From Mucilaginibacter psychrotolerans (GTDB taxonomy: Bacteria; Bacteroidota; Bacteroidia; Sphingobacteriales; Sphingobacteriaceae): a stretch of 64,000 bases of DNA. The DNA lies in assembly GCF_004519315.1 (NCBI RefSeq), contig NZ_SOZE01000005.1:49190-113189 (forward strand). The letters are read 5' to 3'. How positions within the stretch are numbered: position 1 is the stretch's first letter; the number at the start of each line of letters is the position of its first letter. Shown here in pieces: positions 45,519 through 54,831 of the stretch. The notes under the pieces were generated by a model. It had not been told where the DNA came from. It made no database searches and saw nothing but the letters and a program-made list of their open reading frames with translations. The translations under genes were made by a program, and so were the position numbers.

Positions 45519-46379
45519 TCATTTTTTCAACTTATCCCATATAATAGGGAATAACGTTTTCATCCATAATTTAGCGAATGCGCCAAAATAATCGGCTGGG
45601 AAATGCTTTTTGATGTAAAAAAGGTATTCTTTATAAGCCAGTCCTTTGGGACTATATAAATAACTTATACGTTTTTTTAGGGAATGTTTGCCCGACAACC
45701 AATTAACTCCATGGTCGTCTTCGCAATAGCCGTAAAAACCCGGAGCAACTAAAACCTGCAAGCCGGCCTTGAATGCCGTAAGGGTGTAGTCGTAATCGGC
45801 CAGGTAGTGCGTGTAGTCATCGCAAAAGATGCCAATTTTCTCTACTACTGCAGCGTCTACCAAAAAAACGTTGGCGTTGCCCAGTTGGCATGGCAGCGTA
45901 CTGCTATCGAGCGGTTGAATGGCGTAATAGGCCGCATGGTTAAGCTGATATAGCGAATGCCCACCATAGCTCATTTTCTTGCTGTTTGGGCTCAGCGTTG
46001 AACCTACCAGCACCGTGCCCGTAGCTGGCTGCGCCCTATAGCAATCAATCAACCTAGCCAAGGAACCCTCCAGCAAAACAACATCGTCGTTGTAAAGCAA
46101 AAAAACATCGTATTTTTTTTGCGTTATGGCATGCTGCCATAGGGTACGCATGCCTCCTGCCCAAAATAGGCTACCTGTTCCGGCAATTAATTTCACCTTG
46201 GGAAAAGCCGCCGCCACCGCTTGCGCGGTACCATCGGTAGAGGCGTCGTCCATCAAATAAATATCCGGATCAAGACTATCGAAACCCAGTTGGCTGATTA
46301 AACTCTTGAGGAAACAAAGTGTTTTTTGTTTACGGTTATAGCAGGCAATTAATACTGCACAATTAATATTTTGTTGCAT
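45519..46379 (-). CDS. Family 2 glycosyltransferase (rhamnosyltransferase-like)
   Basis: A 286-residue GT-A enzyme with CAVLIACYNRKQKTLCFLKSL at its start, DIYLMDDASTDGTAQAV, and a DDV motif in YDVFLLYNDDVVLLEG near 92-107. GT2 enzymes of this length with WWxGG-like FWAGGMRTLW segments are often rhamnosyltransferases, which would fit the dTDP-rhamnose genes nearby; this is inference. I chose the ATG at 46379; one six codons upstream (46397) is possible. Either overlaps the end of the polymerase gene (46363). Confidence 0.83.
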   Translation of the reverse strand: MQQNINCAVLIACYNRKQKTLCFLKSLISQLGFDSLDPDIYLMDDASTDGTAQAVAAAFPKVKLIAGTGSLFWAGGMRTLWQHAITQKKYDVFLLYNDDVVLLEGSLARLIDCYRAQPATGTVLVGSTLSPNSKKMSYGGHSLYQLNHAAYYAIQPLDSSTLPCQLGNANVFLVDAAVVEKIGIFCDDYTHYLADYDYTLTAFKAGLQVLVAPGFYGYCEDDHGVNWLSGKHSLKKRISYLYSPKGLAYKEYLFYIKKHFPADYFGAFAKLWMKTLFPIIWDKLKK

Positions 46380-47640
46380 AACGGTTCGGGGCTTCATCTT
46401 CTTCGTCGCGGCCGTATCTGTTAAACGCCTTTTGCTTGTCCTTTAAAAATAAGAATATCATTACGATAGGCAAAAACAATATCGGTTCTCCAAAGCTCAG
46501 TATCAGCAAAATAAGCACACAGTACACAACGTTTTCTGTAGTAAGCACATATTGCCGACAAAACTTGCCGTATTTATACAATAAGAATATTAAGCCCACA
46601 AGGCCAAATTTGGCAATAAAATCGCCCACGCCGTTTGAGATGTTTATCGGGTATTGCTTGTTAAGCACATCGTTATACCTGTTGCTTACACCTAATATAA
46701 GTTTATCGCCAAAACTATTTATGATGTGCCACAAGCTGGAGAAGCGGTTTAGAGGGATATCCATGTGGATGCGGTGATAATATGTTTTGAGCACCCCAAG
46801 GCGGTTAAGGTCGCGCATATCTTCGTTGTAAGTTTCGATAATCTTATCGCCCAAAAAGGGTATAAAAATAAGTGCTAAAATAATTGCGGGAACCAAGATC
46901 AAAACATAAATATTAATTTTGGGCACCTTGTACCTGTATGAAAGGAATATCAGCACCAGCAAACCCAGGTAGTTTGTTGTAGAAAATGTGGTGATGTTAG
47001 CTATGATGAGCAATATGGTTATATTATCGTACTTGAATTTATTTAAGTAGAAATGGAACATCAAAGTAATTACCAGGAAGCAGCCAAATGCGCCGGGTTC
47101 CCAAACAAAGCCAGAGTTGGTGAGCTCGTGAAAGCCTTGCGTGTATGTAAAAAACAAAGCATTGGTATAGCCCGGTATGTTATTGCCTGTTGGGAAATTA
47201 AGTGTGGCAAACAATTTATACATAGTGGCCGGTGATAGCAGTTGCAGCGCGTAGAATACAAGTGAGAGTATAGTGAGATGCACCATCACCTTAACAAAGT
47301 AAGCCAGCAATTTCTCTTTCAATACAACGCATATCAAGAAACTAACCAGTAAATATTTAAAAAGGAACAGGTAATCGCTATAGAGGTAATCGGTCTCCAA
47401 ATCGTTAAAAAGAAAAAACCGTACAGTTACTAACAACACGTACACGCCCGAGAATATGCCGAAACTGTTAACGTCATTGCGGCTTATCATTTTGTTAATT
47501 ATTGCGTAAAACAACAACGACGATATGAAGGCCGCCCATGCTATAGCTGTGGAAGATATAATATTGGCATTTGCAGATAACAGCAAAAAAACCAGCATTA
47601 TGAAATAATTGATGTCAATTTTCTTTTGTTTACGCGCCAT
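46363..47640 (-). CDS. Polysaccharide polymerase-like membrane protein (Wzy/EpsG type)
   Basis: A 425-residue protein with about 11-12 hydrophobic segments, and a hydrophilic periplasmic part (about 258-325, DKIIETYNEDMRDLNRLGVLKTYYHRI) before the last helices. A VWEPGAFGCFL segment near 175-185 is shared with several O-antigen polymerases, where the E-x-x-F region is conserved. It has an acidic C-terminal tail. Second of three polymerase-like proteins in the window. Confidence 0.75.
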   Translation of the reverse strand: MARKQKKIDINYFIMLVFLLLSANANIISSTAIAWAAFISSLLFYAIINKMISRNDVNSFGIFSGVYVLLVTVRFFLFNDLETDYLYSDYLFLFKYLLVSFLICVVLKEKLLAYFVKVMVHLTILSLVFYALQLLSPATMYKLFATLNFPTGNNIPGYTNALFFTYTQGFHELTNSGFVWEPGAFGCFLVITLMFHFYLNKFKYDNITILLIIANITTFSTTNYLGLLVLIFLSYRYKVPKINIYVLILVPAIILALIFIPFLGDKIIETYNEDMRDLNRLGVLKTYYHRIHMDIPLNRFSSLWHIINSFGDKLILGVSNRYNDVLNKQYPINISNGVGDFIAKFGLVGLIFLLYKYGKFCRQYVLTTENVVYCVLILLILSFGEPILFLPIVMIFLFLKDKQKAFNRYGRDEEDEAPNRYATKY

Positions 47641-47688
47641 GTAGATGAGCTTTTTTATACAGATTAAAAATGCAGCCTAAAAAGGCAA

Positions 47689-48414
47689 TTAAATTATGTT
47701 TTGGGTAGTGTTGACAAACTGATCCATATTTTTGAAAACGGCACTATTCTGCTTGAGTTTCTGCATATCCCAGTCCCACCATTTTATAAGTAGAAGCTGT
47801 TCTATTTCGGCAGGTTGGAAACGGTATCTCAGAATTTTTGCGGGTACGCCTGCAACTATAGCGTAAGGCGGCACATCTTTAGTAACCACAGCACCTGCGG
47901 CTACTATTGCCCCATCGCCTATTCTAATGCCATCGGTGATAATGACGTTATTGCCAATCCATACATCATTTCCTATTATCGCTATCAGCTTTTTTTCGGT
48001 ATCGGCATACACAAACTCTTCAAAGCAGTTCTCATCCACAAAAGTAAAACCTGCCTGCTTTTCAACCGAAAAAAAGGCCGGATGAGTGGATACAAATACT
48101 CTTGAAGGATGCGTTCCCATACCCGTTTGTATGTTGCTGCCTATTGAACAAAACCTGCCAATCAACGTGTTTTTGATAACAGAGCCATTAGCTACGTAAG
48201 TACCTCGCCCAATATGCGATGTACCCACAACCGCCTGGTTGCCTATAACATTAAACCCCTCGAAAAAGTTACGCATGTTAAACACCACGCCGCTGCCAAT
48301 TTTTACACTATTGTTGAAGTTAAGCAACCTGTAATAATTCCGCTTGAGCCAATTCCTCATTTTGTACGGTAAACATAAATATTTTAGTGCATTAAAGGTT
48401 GCTAAAGATAGCAA
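47689..48414 (-). CDS. Hexapeptide-repeat acyltransferase
   Basis: A 241-residue left-handed beta-helix acetyltransferase (VatD/CatB-like). Hexapeptide turns run from about residue 37 to 195: IGRGTYVANGSVIKNTLIGRFCSIGSNIQ, then AIIGNDVWIGNNVIITDGIRIGDGAIVAAGAVVTKDVPPYAIVAGVPAK. The probable catalytic histidine is in GTHPSRVFVSTHPAF. A start at 48360 (MRNWLKRNYYRLLN) would remove 18 residues and is also reasonable. It opens the leftward block, divergent from rfbB. Confidence 0.83.
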   Translation of the reverse strand: MLSLATFNALKYLCLPYKMRNWLKRNYYRLLNFNNSVKIGSGVVFNMRNFFEGFNVIGNQAVVGTSHIGRGTYVANGSVIKNTLIGRFCSIGSNIQTGMGTHPSRVFVSTHPAFFSVEKQAGFTFVDENCFEEFVYADTEKKLIAIIGNDVWIGNNVIITDGIRIGDGAIVAAGAVVTKDVPPYAIVAGVPAKILRYRFQPAEIEQLLLIKWWDWDMQKLKQNSAVFKNMDQFVNTTQNII

Positions 48415-48621
48415 GTAGTCGCTTTTTTTTGCTATATTAATTATTCATCAAATATTTATTAATTAATATAATAAACGCTTGCTACCTATTTGCTTTTAAA
48501 CCAACACGCACATAGTTAATTATAAAAACTTACCCTGTTAAGGGCGGACACCAAACACTCTAAAATATTATTGTCCACTCCATATTATACGTTAATTTTA
48601 TAAAATTAAATAAAAATTAGA

Positions 48622-48679
48622 TATACTTGCATCGCAAGATGCATTTCATTGCGATGTTAGTAAATTTAAACATCGCAAT
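48622..48679 (+). promoter_or_regulatory. Leader/promoter of the dTDP-rhamnose operon with CATCGCAA motifs
   Basis: TATACTTG (48622-48629) is a one-mismatch -7 box. The octamer CATCGCAA occurs at 48630 and 48671 and inverted (TTGCGATG) at 48649. The pair ATTGCGATGTT (48648-48658) and AACATCGCAAT (48669-48679) forms an 11-bp hairpin 17 bases before the rfbB start, and TGCATC-GCAA-GATGCA (48628-48643) forms another. This could be an operator set or a leader RNA structure. The divergent gap 48415-48696 has no gene. Confidence 0.5.
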
Positions 48680-48696
48680 TTATATAATAGTGATCT

Positions 48697-49749
48697 ATGA
48701 AAAAAATATTAATTACCGGAGGCGCGGGTTTCATCGGCTCGTGCGTGGTGCGCAGATTCGTAAACAATTACCCCGATTACTTAATAGTTAATCTGGATTC
48801 TTTGACCTATGCAGGGAATTTGCAAAACCTGATCGATATTGAAGACTTTCCGAACTATCGGTTTGAGAAAGCCGATATTAGAAATAAGGAAGAAATAAAT
48901 AGAATTTTTGATAAGTATGACATTACCGATGTTGTTCACCTGGCGGCAGAATCGCATGTCGACAGGTCTATAACCAACCCGCTCGACTTTGTACTTACCA
49001 ACGTTATTGGTACGGTAACCCTTTTAGAAGCGGCAAAAACAAAATGGAAAGAAAACTACGGCGAGCATTTATTTTACCACGTTTCTACCGATGAAGTTTA
49101 TGGCGCGTTAGGCTCCGAGGGATTGTTTACCGAAGAAACGCGTTACGATCCGCATTCTCCTTATAGCGCAAGCAAAGCCGCTTCTGATCACTTCGTCCGC
49201 GCTTATCACGATACCTATGGTATCAAAGCAGTAGTATCAAACTGCTCTAATAATTACGGTCCCTACCACTTTCCCGAAAAGCTGATTCCCCTGATGATAA
49301 ATAACATCATCAACCATAAACCTTTACCTGTTTATGGCGACGGCAACTACACCCGCGATTGGCTGTATGTAAAAGATCATGCAGTAGCCATTGACCTGGT
49401 TTTCCATGAAGGCAAATCCGGCGATACCTATAACATTGGCGGCTTCAACGAATGGAAAAACATCGACTTAGTTTTGTTACTCTGCAAACAAATGGATGAA
49501 AAATTGGGCCGTGAACCGGGTACCAGTAACAAATTAATTACCTACGTAAAAGATCGCCCCGGGCACGACAGACGGTACGCCATAGATGCCAGTAAAATAA
49601 ACCGAGAGCTTGGTTGGAAGCCATCTGTAACTTTTGAGCAGGGACTTTCTGAAACCATAGATTGGTTCCTGGCTAATGAAAAATGGCTCAATGATGTAAC
49701 AAGCGGCAACTACGCCACTTATTACGATAAGCAATACGCGAACATTTAA
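48697..49749 (+). CDS. rfbB: dTDP-glucose 4,6-dehydratase
   Basis: A 350-residue extended SDR that converts dTDP-glucose to dTDP-4-keto-6-deoxyglucose. NAD loop TGGAGFIGSCVVRRF near 6-20, HLAAESHVDRSI near 81-92, the catalytic STDEVYG, YSASKAASDH with Y and K, and NCSNNYGPYHFPEKLIP, all typical. First gene of a tight rfbBCDA operon in the order B-C-D-A, 9 bases before rfbC. Confidence 0.97.
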   Translation: MKKILITGGAGFIGSCVVRRFVNNYPDYLIVNLDSLTYAGNLQNLIDIEDFPNYRFEKADIRNKEEINRIFDKYDITDVVHLAAESHVDRSITNPLDFVLTNVIGTVTLLEAAKTKWKENYGEHLFYHVSTDEVYGALGSEGLFTEETRYDPHSPYSASKAASDHFVRAYHDTYGIKAVVSNCSNNYGPYHFPEKLIPLMINNIINHKPLPVYGDGNYTRDWLYVKDHAVAIDLVFHEGKSGDTYNIGGFNEWKNIDLVLLLCKQMDEKLGREPGTSNKLITYVKDRPGHDRRYAIDASKINRELGWKPSVTFEQGLSETIDWFLANEKWLNDVTSGNYATYYDKQYANI

Positions 49750-49758
49750 AAAAAATAT

Positions 49759-50313
49759 ATGACCATTACGCCTACGCCGCTCCAAGGATGCCTTGTTATA
49801 ACTCCACGGGTATTTACAGATGACCGAGGGTACTTCTTCGAATCATTCAGCGCCAAAAATTTTAATGATGCTGTAGGTTACGAGGTAAATTTTGTTCAAG
49901 ACAATCAATCGTTCTCTACAAAGGGCGTTTGCAGAGGCCTACATTTCCAAAAAGGCCAGCATGCACAATCAAAATTGGTACGGGTTACTCAAGGCGAAGT
50001 ACTGGACGTGGCTGTAGATATAAGGGAATCTTCGCCTACATTCGGCCAACACTTTGGCGTAAGATTATCCGGCGAAAATCATCAGCAATTTTTTATCCCA
50101 CGAGGCTTTGCTCACGGCTTTGTAGTATTAAGCGAAACAGCCGTTTTTCAGTATAAATGCGATAATTATTACAATAAAGCTTCTGAAGGTGGCTTGCTAT
50201 ATTCAGATCCTGAATTAAATATTAATTGGGAGATGCCTACGGCAAACCTGTTGGTATCAGAAAAAGACCTTGAGCTTCCCTTGTTAAAAAACGTCGGCGT
50301 TATGGGCCTTTAG
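49759..50313 (+). CDS. rfbC: dTDP-4-dehydrorhamnose 3,5-epimerase
   Basis: A 184-residue cupin epimerase acting on dTDP-4-keto-6-deoxyglucose at C3 and C5. Seen: GYFFESFSAKNF, QDNQSFSTKGVCRGLHFQKGQHAQSKLVRV with the active-site histidine, and FFIPRGFAHGFVVLSETAVFQYKCDNYYNK with the usual tyrosine. Full length. 48 bases before rfbD. Confidence 0.96.
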   Translation: MTITPTPLQGCLVITPRVFTDDRGYFFESFSAKNFNDAVGYEVNFVQDNQSFSTKGVCRGLHFQKGQHAQSKLVRVTQGEVLDVAVDIRESSPTFGQHFGVRLSGENHQQFFIPRGFAHGFVVLSETAVFQYKCDNYYNKASEGGLLYSDPELNINWEMPTANLLVSEKDLELPLLKNVGVMGL

Positions 50314-50361
50314 GCTTCCTTAAGTTATTAAAACCTAAACTGAAGCATTTAACTACACCGC

Positions 50362-51237
50362 ATGGAAAACATCATTGTATTCGGCGCATCTGGGCAGTTA
50401 GGCCAGTGCTTAGAAAAAGCCGCCTGGCAAAAAAAAATAACATCAGTGGTATTCCCTTCCAAAAAGGAAGCTAATATACTTGATAATGAAGCACTGGCCA
50501 GGTTATTCCAACAATACAAACCTGCCTTCGCTATAAATTGCGCAGCCTATACTGCGGTTGACAAAGCCGAAGACGATGCAGAACTTGCCCGTAAAATAAA
50601 CAAGACAGGTGTACAGAACCTGGCGTTACAGTGCAAAGCCCACGGCGCAACGCTGGTGCACGTATCAACAGATTTTGTTTTTGAAGGCAACAATCCCCTA
50701 CCGTTGGGCGAAGATGCCGCTACCAACCCAACAAGTATTTATGGCCTTACCAAGCTGGAGGGCGAGCAGGATATCATTGCCATACTGCCCAAGCACTATA
50801 TACTGCGCACCAGCTGGCTATATTCTGAATATGGCAACAATTTCGTAAAAACAATGCTGAAGCTGGGCTCTGAGCGCGATGAGCTGAAGATAATTGCCGA
50901 TCAAGTAGGTACCCCTACTTACGCAATAGACTTAGCCAACGCAATATTAGATATCATATCATCAGGCAAAGAAAATTACGGCGTATACCATTACAGCAAC
51001 GAGGGCGTAACTTCCTGGTACGATTTTGCCAAGGGCATCTTCGATGTGGCCGGTACCAATGTCAAACTATATCCTATTCGGACTGCAGAATACCCTACCA
51101 AGGCCACAAGGCCGGCATTTTCTGTGATGGACAAGGCTAAATTTAAGAAAACCTTTGGTTTAGAGGTACCTTATTGGCGCGATAGCTTAATTACCTGCAT
51201 AAAAGCTTTAGAGATAAACACAATAAACAAACCATAA
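50362..51237 (+). CDS. rfbD: dTDP-4-dehydrorhamnose reductase
   Basis: A 291-residue SDR that reduces dTDP-4-keto-rhamnose to dTDP-L-rhamnose with NAD(P)H. NAD(P) loop FGASGQLGQCL near 7-17, NCAAYTAVDKAEDD near 60-73, the STDFVFEG segment, and catalytic YGLTKLEGE. Ends 9 bases before rfbA. Confidence 0.96.
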   Translation: MENIIVFGASGQLGQCLEKAAWQKKITSVVFPSKKEANILDNEALARLFQQYKPAFAINCAAYTAVDKAEDDAELARKINKTGVQNLALQCKAHGATLVHVSTDFVFEGNNPLPLGEDAATNPTSIYGLTKLEGEQDIIAILPKHYILRTSWLYSEYGNNFVKTMLKLGSERDELKIIADQVGTPTYAIDLANAILDIISSGKENYGVYHYSNEGVTSWYDFAKGIFDVAGTNVKLYPIRTAEYPTKATRPAFSVMDKAKFKKTFGLEVPYWRDSLITCIKALEINTINKP

Positions 51238-51246
51238 ACAAGTACT

Positions 51247-52107
51247 ATGAAAGGAATTATCCTCGCCGGCGGTTCGGGCACACGTTTGTATCCTATCACC
51301 AAAGCCATAAGCAAACAGTTAATGCCTATATATGATAAGCCGATGATATACTATCCGCTATCAGTATTGATGTTGGCGGGAATAAACGAAATTTTGATTA
51401 TCACGACTCCTGATGATCAGGCAGGCTTTGTGAGGCTGTTAGGCGACGGAAGTGAGTTAGGCTGCCGCTTTGAGTTTGCTGTACAGGAAATCCCTAATGG
51501 CTTGGCGCAAGCTTTTGTAATTGGTGCCGATTTTATAGGCAAAGATAAGGTAGCTTTAATCTTAGGCGACAATATTTTTTACGGATCTGGCTTTAGCACG
51601 TTAATTCAAAGCTTTAGCAACGTTAGTGGCGCTGCCATATTTGCATATCCCGTTGCCGATCCAGAACGGTACGGCGTAGTAGCTTTCGATAAAGACTTCA
51701 AGGCCCTGTCTATAGAAGAAAAGCCTTTAAAACCCAAATCTAATTACGCGGTACCGGGTTTATACTTTTATGATAACCAGGTTGTAGAAATTGCTAAAAA
51801 CATACCGGCATCGCCCCGTGGCGAGTACGAAATAACAGACGTAAACAGGGTTTACCTGGAAATGCAAGAGCTACACGTAGGCGTAATAGATCGGGGCACA
51901 GCTTGGCTTGACACCGGCACTTTCGACTCTTTGAGCGACGCAACCGAATTTGTACGCGTTATAGAAAAACGCCAGGATACGAAAATTGGCTGCATAGAAG
52001 AAGTTGCTTACCGGATGGGATTTATTAGTTACGAAGCCCTGCAGCAACTGGCAATAAAATATATAAAAAGCGGTTACGGCAAATATTTGCAAAATATTGA
52101 GAAATAA
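51247..52107 (+). CDS. rfbA: Glucose-1-phosphate thymidylyltransferase
   Basis: A 286-residue nucleotidyltransferase that makes dTDP-glucose from dTTP and glucose-1-phosphate, the first step of dTDP-rhamnose synthesis. Signature [20 protein letters not shown] near 8-27, [10 protein letters not shown] near 105-114 with the metal aspartate, and [10 protein letters not shown]. Feedback by dTDP-rhamnose is usual for the family. Last of the four rhamnose genes; a 129-base AT-rich gap separates it from the next gene. Confidence 0.97.
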   Translation: MKGIILAGGSGTRLYPITKAISKQLMPIYDKPMIYYPLSVLMLAGINEILIITTPDDQAGFVRLLGDGSELGCRFEFAVQEIPNGLAQAFVIGADFIGKDKVALILGDNIFYGSGFSTLIQSFSNVSGAAIFAYPVADPERYGVVAFDKDFKALSIEEKPLKPKSNYAVPGLYFYDNQVVEIAKNIPASPRGEYEITDVNRVYLEMQELHVGVIDRGTAWLDTGTFDSLSDATEFVRVIEKRQDTKIGCIEEVAYRMGFISYEALQQLAIKYIKSGYGKYLQNIEK

Positions 52108-52236
52108 AGGCTTGCTTTACTCTACACCATCGCATAATAATGATCATACGATAGTAATGCGTTAAACGAATTTTTTAATTTTTATTTCTTATAATCATTA
52201 CAAGCAATTAGTTTTAGGCAACTTTACGGGTTACCC

Positions 52237-53337
52237 ATGAAACCAAAAAAAAGCAAACGAAAATTTCACCTTATTGATAAGATTGCTCTGGGGCTAAACA
52301 TAGTAACAGCAATATGCCTTCTGTTGAGTTACCTGGCTCCTGGCACAGATCCGCGCGACTCTGTTATTATTGCCACACTGGGTTTTGGGTATTTGTTTTT
52401 AGTAGGTGCCAATCTGATTTTTGTAATTTACTGGGTTTTTAGAAAACCGCTATTAATGTTGATATCCTTGGTATGCGTGTTATTTGGATTTCAAATGATG
52501 AGCGCGCAATACGGTTTTCGCAAGCAGGTTATTGCTAATGAAAAAATCGATTCGAACAGCGTAAGGGTGATGCAATATAATGTACATGGCCTAAAAGGTA
52601 TAGATAGGTTTGAAGACATGCCTATTCAAAATGAGGTTTTAGATATTATCGGTAATAAACAACCTGATCTTCTTAATTTAGAGGAATTTGTAAAATACAA
52701 AGTAAACCGCGATTCGATTAGCAATCAAATAAAAACCACCTATAACCTCAAGTACGCCTATTTTAATATAGATAAAGTATTTAGAGGGGATTCAACTGGT
52801 AATATCATGTTTTCCAGGTATCCAATTATTAATGCCGGGGAGGTAGATCCTCGTAATTTAGTAAATACTAAAGCCATATTTATTGATATAAAATACAAGG
52901 GTAAAATTGTGCGGGTTTATTGTATTCATTTAATAGCCGTTCAAATTAAGGCTCGATCAAAGAAAAAGATTTTAAGCGGTAGCGCAGGTATAGATAATAC
53001 AACATTTATCTTTAATAAGCTAACCGGGGCTTTTGTCACACGCAGCTATCAGGTTGATCAGATAAAAAGAAGTTTCGACTCGTGCCCGTATCCTTTTATC
53101 GTTACGGGAGACTTTAATGATACGCCGATTTCCTATGCCGTTAATGAGTTAGGCGACGGGCTAAAAAATGCATTTATTGAAAAAGGCAGCGGGCTACAAA
53201 CAACTTATTATTCCACTTTACCCTTGCAAATTGACTACATTTTTGCAAGCAAGCAGTTTGATATATTAAACTATCAAGCAGTTAATAAAAAAATATCTGA
53301 CCACAAAGCGATTATTAGTGATCTAAAACTTAAGTAA
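52237..53337 (+). CDS. Membrane-anchored endonuclease/exonuclease/phosphatase-family protein
   Basis: A 366-residue protein: three N-terminal hydrophobic segments (about 12-32, 45-68, 72-92), then a periplasmic-side EEP domain (about 108-366) with MQYNVHG, a DLLNLEEF metal-binding glutamate, GDFNDTP near 290-296, IDYIFAS and SDHKAI at the end. The active-site set is complete. In such loci these proteins may cleave a phosphate bond or nucleic acid; the family also includes phosphodiesterases. The substrate is unknown. It follows the rfb genes on the same strand and may belong to that transcript. Confidence 0.8.
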   Translation: MKPKKSKRKFHLIDKIALGLNIVTAICLLLSYLAPGTDPRDSVIIATLGFGYLFLVGANLIFVIYWVFRKPLLMLISLVCVLFGFQMMSAQYGFRKQVIANEKIDSNSVRVMQYNVHGLKGIDRFEDMPIQNEVLDIIGNKQPDLLNLEEFVKYKVNRDSISNQIKTTYNLKYAYFNIDKVFRGDSTGNIMFSRYPIINAGEVDPRNLVNTKAIFIDIKYKGKIVRVYCIHLIAVQIKARSKKKILSGSAGIDNTTFIFNKLTGAFVTRSYQVDQIKRSFDSCPYPFIVTGDFNDTPISYAVNELGDGLKNAFIEKGSGLQTTYYSTLPLQIDYIFASKQFDILNYQAVNKKISDHKAIISDLKLK

Positions 53338-53369
53338 GAATATTCTAATAATAAGCAGTATTTGGGAAT

Positions 53370-54626
53370 TTATCCTAAAAAATCCTCAACAAATTTATTC
53401 ATCACCTTATCAACGTTAAGGTATTGCACAGCATATTTGCGGGCATTTTCTCTTTTCTCTTCCAGTTCCCCGTCAAGCTTTATTTGCAATATTTGGTTGG
53501 TAAGCAAATCTTGGTTGTCCCTATCCTGAGGTTCCACAACGTAGCCAAAATCATAATCGTGCACCATATCGTACAAGGACGTACCCGGCGAAGCGGTAAT
53601 TATACTGGCACCGCCTACGGCCAATATGGTGGTAAGCTTAGATGGCATCACCAAATCGCCCGCATCTGCTATTTGCAGCACAAGGTGTATATCGGCCATG
53701 TTCAAAAACTCGTTGAATACATCTTTCTCCTGCACCTGCAGGAAAGAGATATTGGTAAGACCTTTCCGCATGGCTTGCTCATGTAGCTGATCTTTATAAG
53801 GGCCGGATGAGCATATGATAAATTTGATATGTTCCATGTGCAGCAATTCCTCGGCTGTTACCAATATACGTTCCAGCCGTTGCTTTACCCCTACCGCGCC
53901 CGAGTACAGGTACACTATATCGTCGGGCTTGTAGCCCCATTTGATTTTAAGCTTGTCGCGATTAGGCAACGGAAAAAAGTAATCTGTATCTACCCAATTT
54001 GGAAAAAAAACGATATCCCGGCTAAACTTCGCTTTTATCTTTTTTATCATCCCATCAGATATACTGCTCACAAAATCGGCCCTCTTCAGTATCTTATGCT
54101 CTACTTTAAACAAGCCTGCCAACACCATCTTTTTAGAAAACAGCTTAAGGTCGCGTGCTGCCTCTATCTGCATATCCTGAATATGATAAAGCAGCTTACC
54201 ACCGTTGAATCGCTTCAGCATAAGGCCCAGGTACGCTAAATGGAAAGGCGGGGCAATGGTTATGATGAGGTCGAACTTTTGTTTAAATAAAATAAGCTTA
54301 AAAACCATGAAAAATTTGGTAACCCAAAACGAGAAATCCTGTAAGGCGCGCTGCTTGCCGGTAGGATCACTGGGAATATAAGATGGGCACCTGTAAATAG
54401 TTAAGGTAGCGCCACTTTTTTCGTTATATATTACCTCTTTTTTATACCAATGGTTAGTGTAAGGCTCTTGCACCTTCCAAAATGGGTAATACGGAAAAGT
54501 AGTAATTACTGTACAGTCATAGCCACGGTTTACCAACCAACTCAACATCTCACCATTATATTTTCCAATACCAATTGGTTCAGGAGAGAAATTATGACTA
54601 ATTAACAGTATTTTTTTCTTATCCAT
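53370..54626 (-). CDS. Family 4 glycosyltransferase (WcaI-like)
   Basis: A 418-residue GT-B enzyme with the colanic acid WcaI-like start SHNFSPEPIGIGKYNGEML and VITTFPYYPFWKV. Donor half: DDIVYLYSGAVGVKQRLERIL, then IHLVLQIADAGDLVMPSKLTTILAVGGASII, where the usual E-x7-E is replaced by a MPSKL segment, as in WcaI-type proteins. It converges on the EEP gene with a 32-base gap. Donor (fucose in colanic acid) is not implied here. Confidence 0.87.
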   Translation of the reverse strand: MDKKKILLISHNFSPEPIGIGKYNGEMLSWLVNRGYDCTVITTFPYYPFWKVQEPYTNHWYKKEVIYNEKSGATLTIYRCPSYIPSDPTGKQRALQDFSFWVTKFFMVFKLILFKQKFDLIITIAPPFHLAYLGLMLKRFNGGKLLYHIQDMQIEAARDLKLFSKKMVLAGLFKVEHKILKRADFVSSISDGMIKKIKAKFSRDIVFFPNWVDTDYFFPLPNRDKLKIKWGYKPDDIVYLYSGAVGVKQRLERILVTAEELLHMEHIKFIICSSGPYKDQLHEQAMRKGLTNISFLQVQEKDVFNEFLNMADIHLVLQIADAGDLVMPSKLTTILAVGGASIITASPGTSLYDMVHDYDFGYVVEPQDRDNQDLLTNQILQIKLDGELEEKRENARKYAVQYLNVDKVMNKFVEDFLG

Positions 54627-54831
54627 TTATAAACTAAGCCTTTGGCCTGTAACACGTGTGGGCCGGTAAACCCGGCAAATAAATATTTAAATATAACGGA
54701 ATTAACTGAAGGCCACGTCCTAAAACACATATTAAGTTAAATCAACCGTTAAATGGGAAGTGATTTTCAAAAACATACTGCTAACCATAACGTTGCCAAT
54801 GATATGATTACGTTGTTTTTAGGATGCCACT

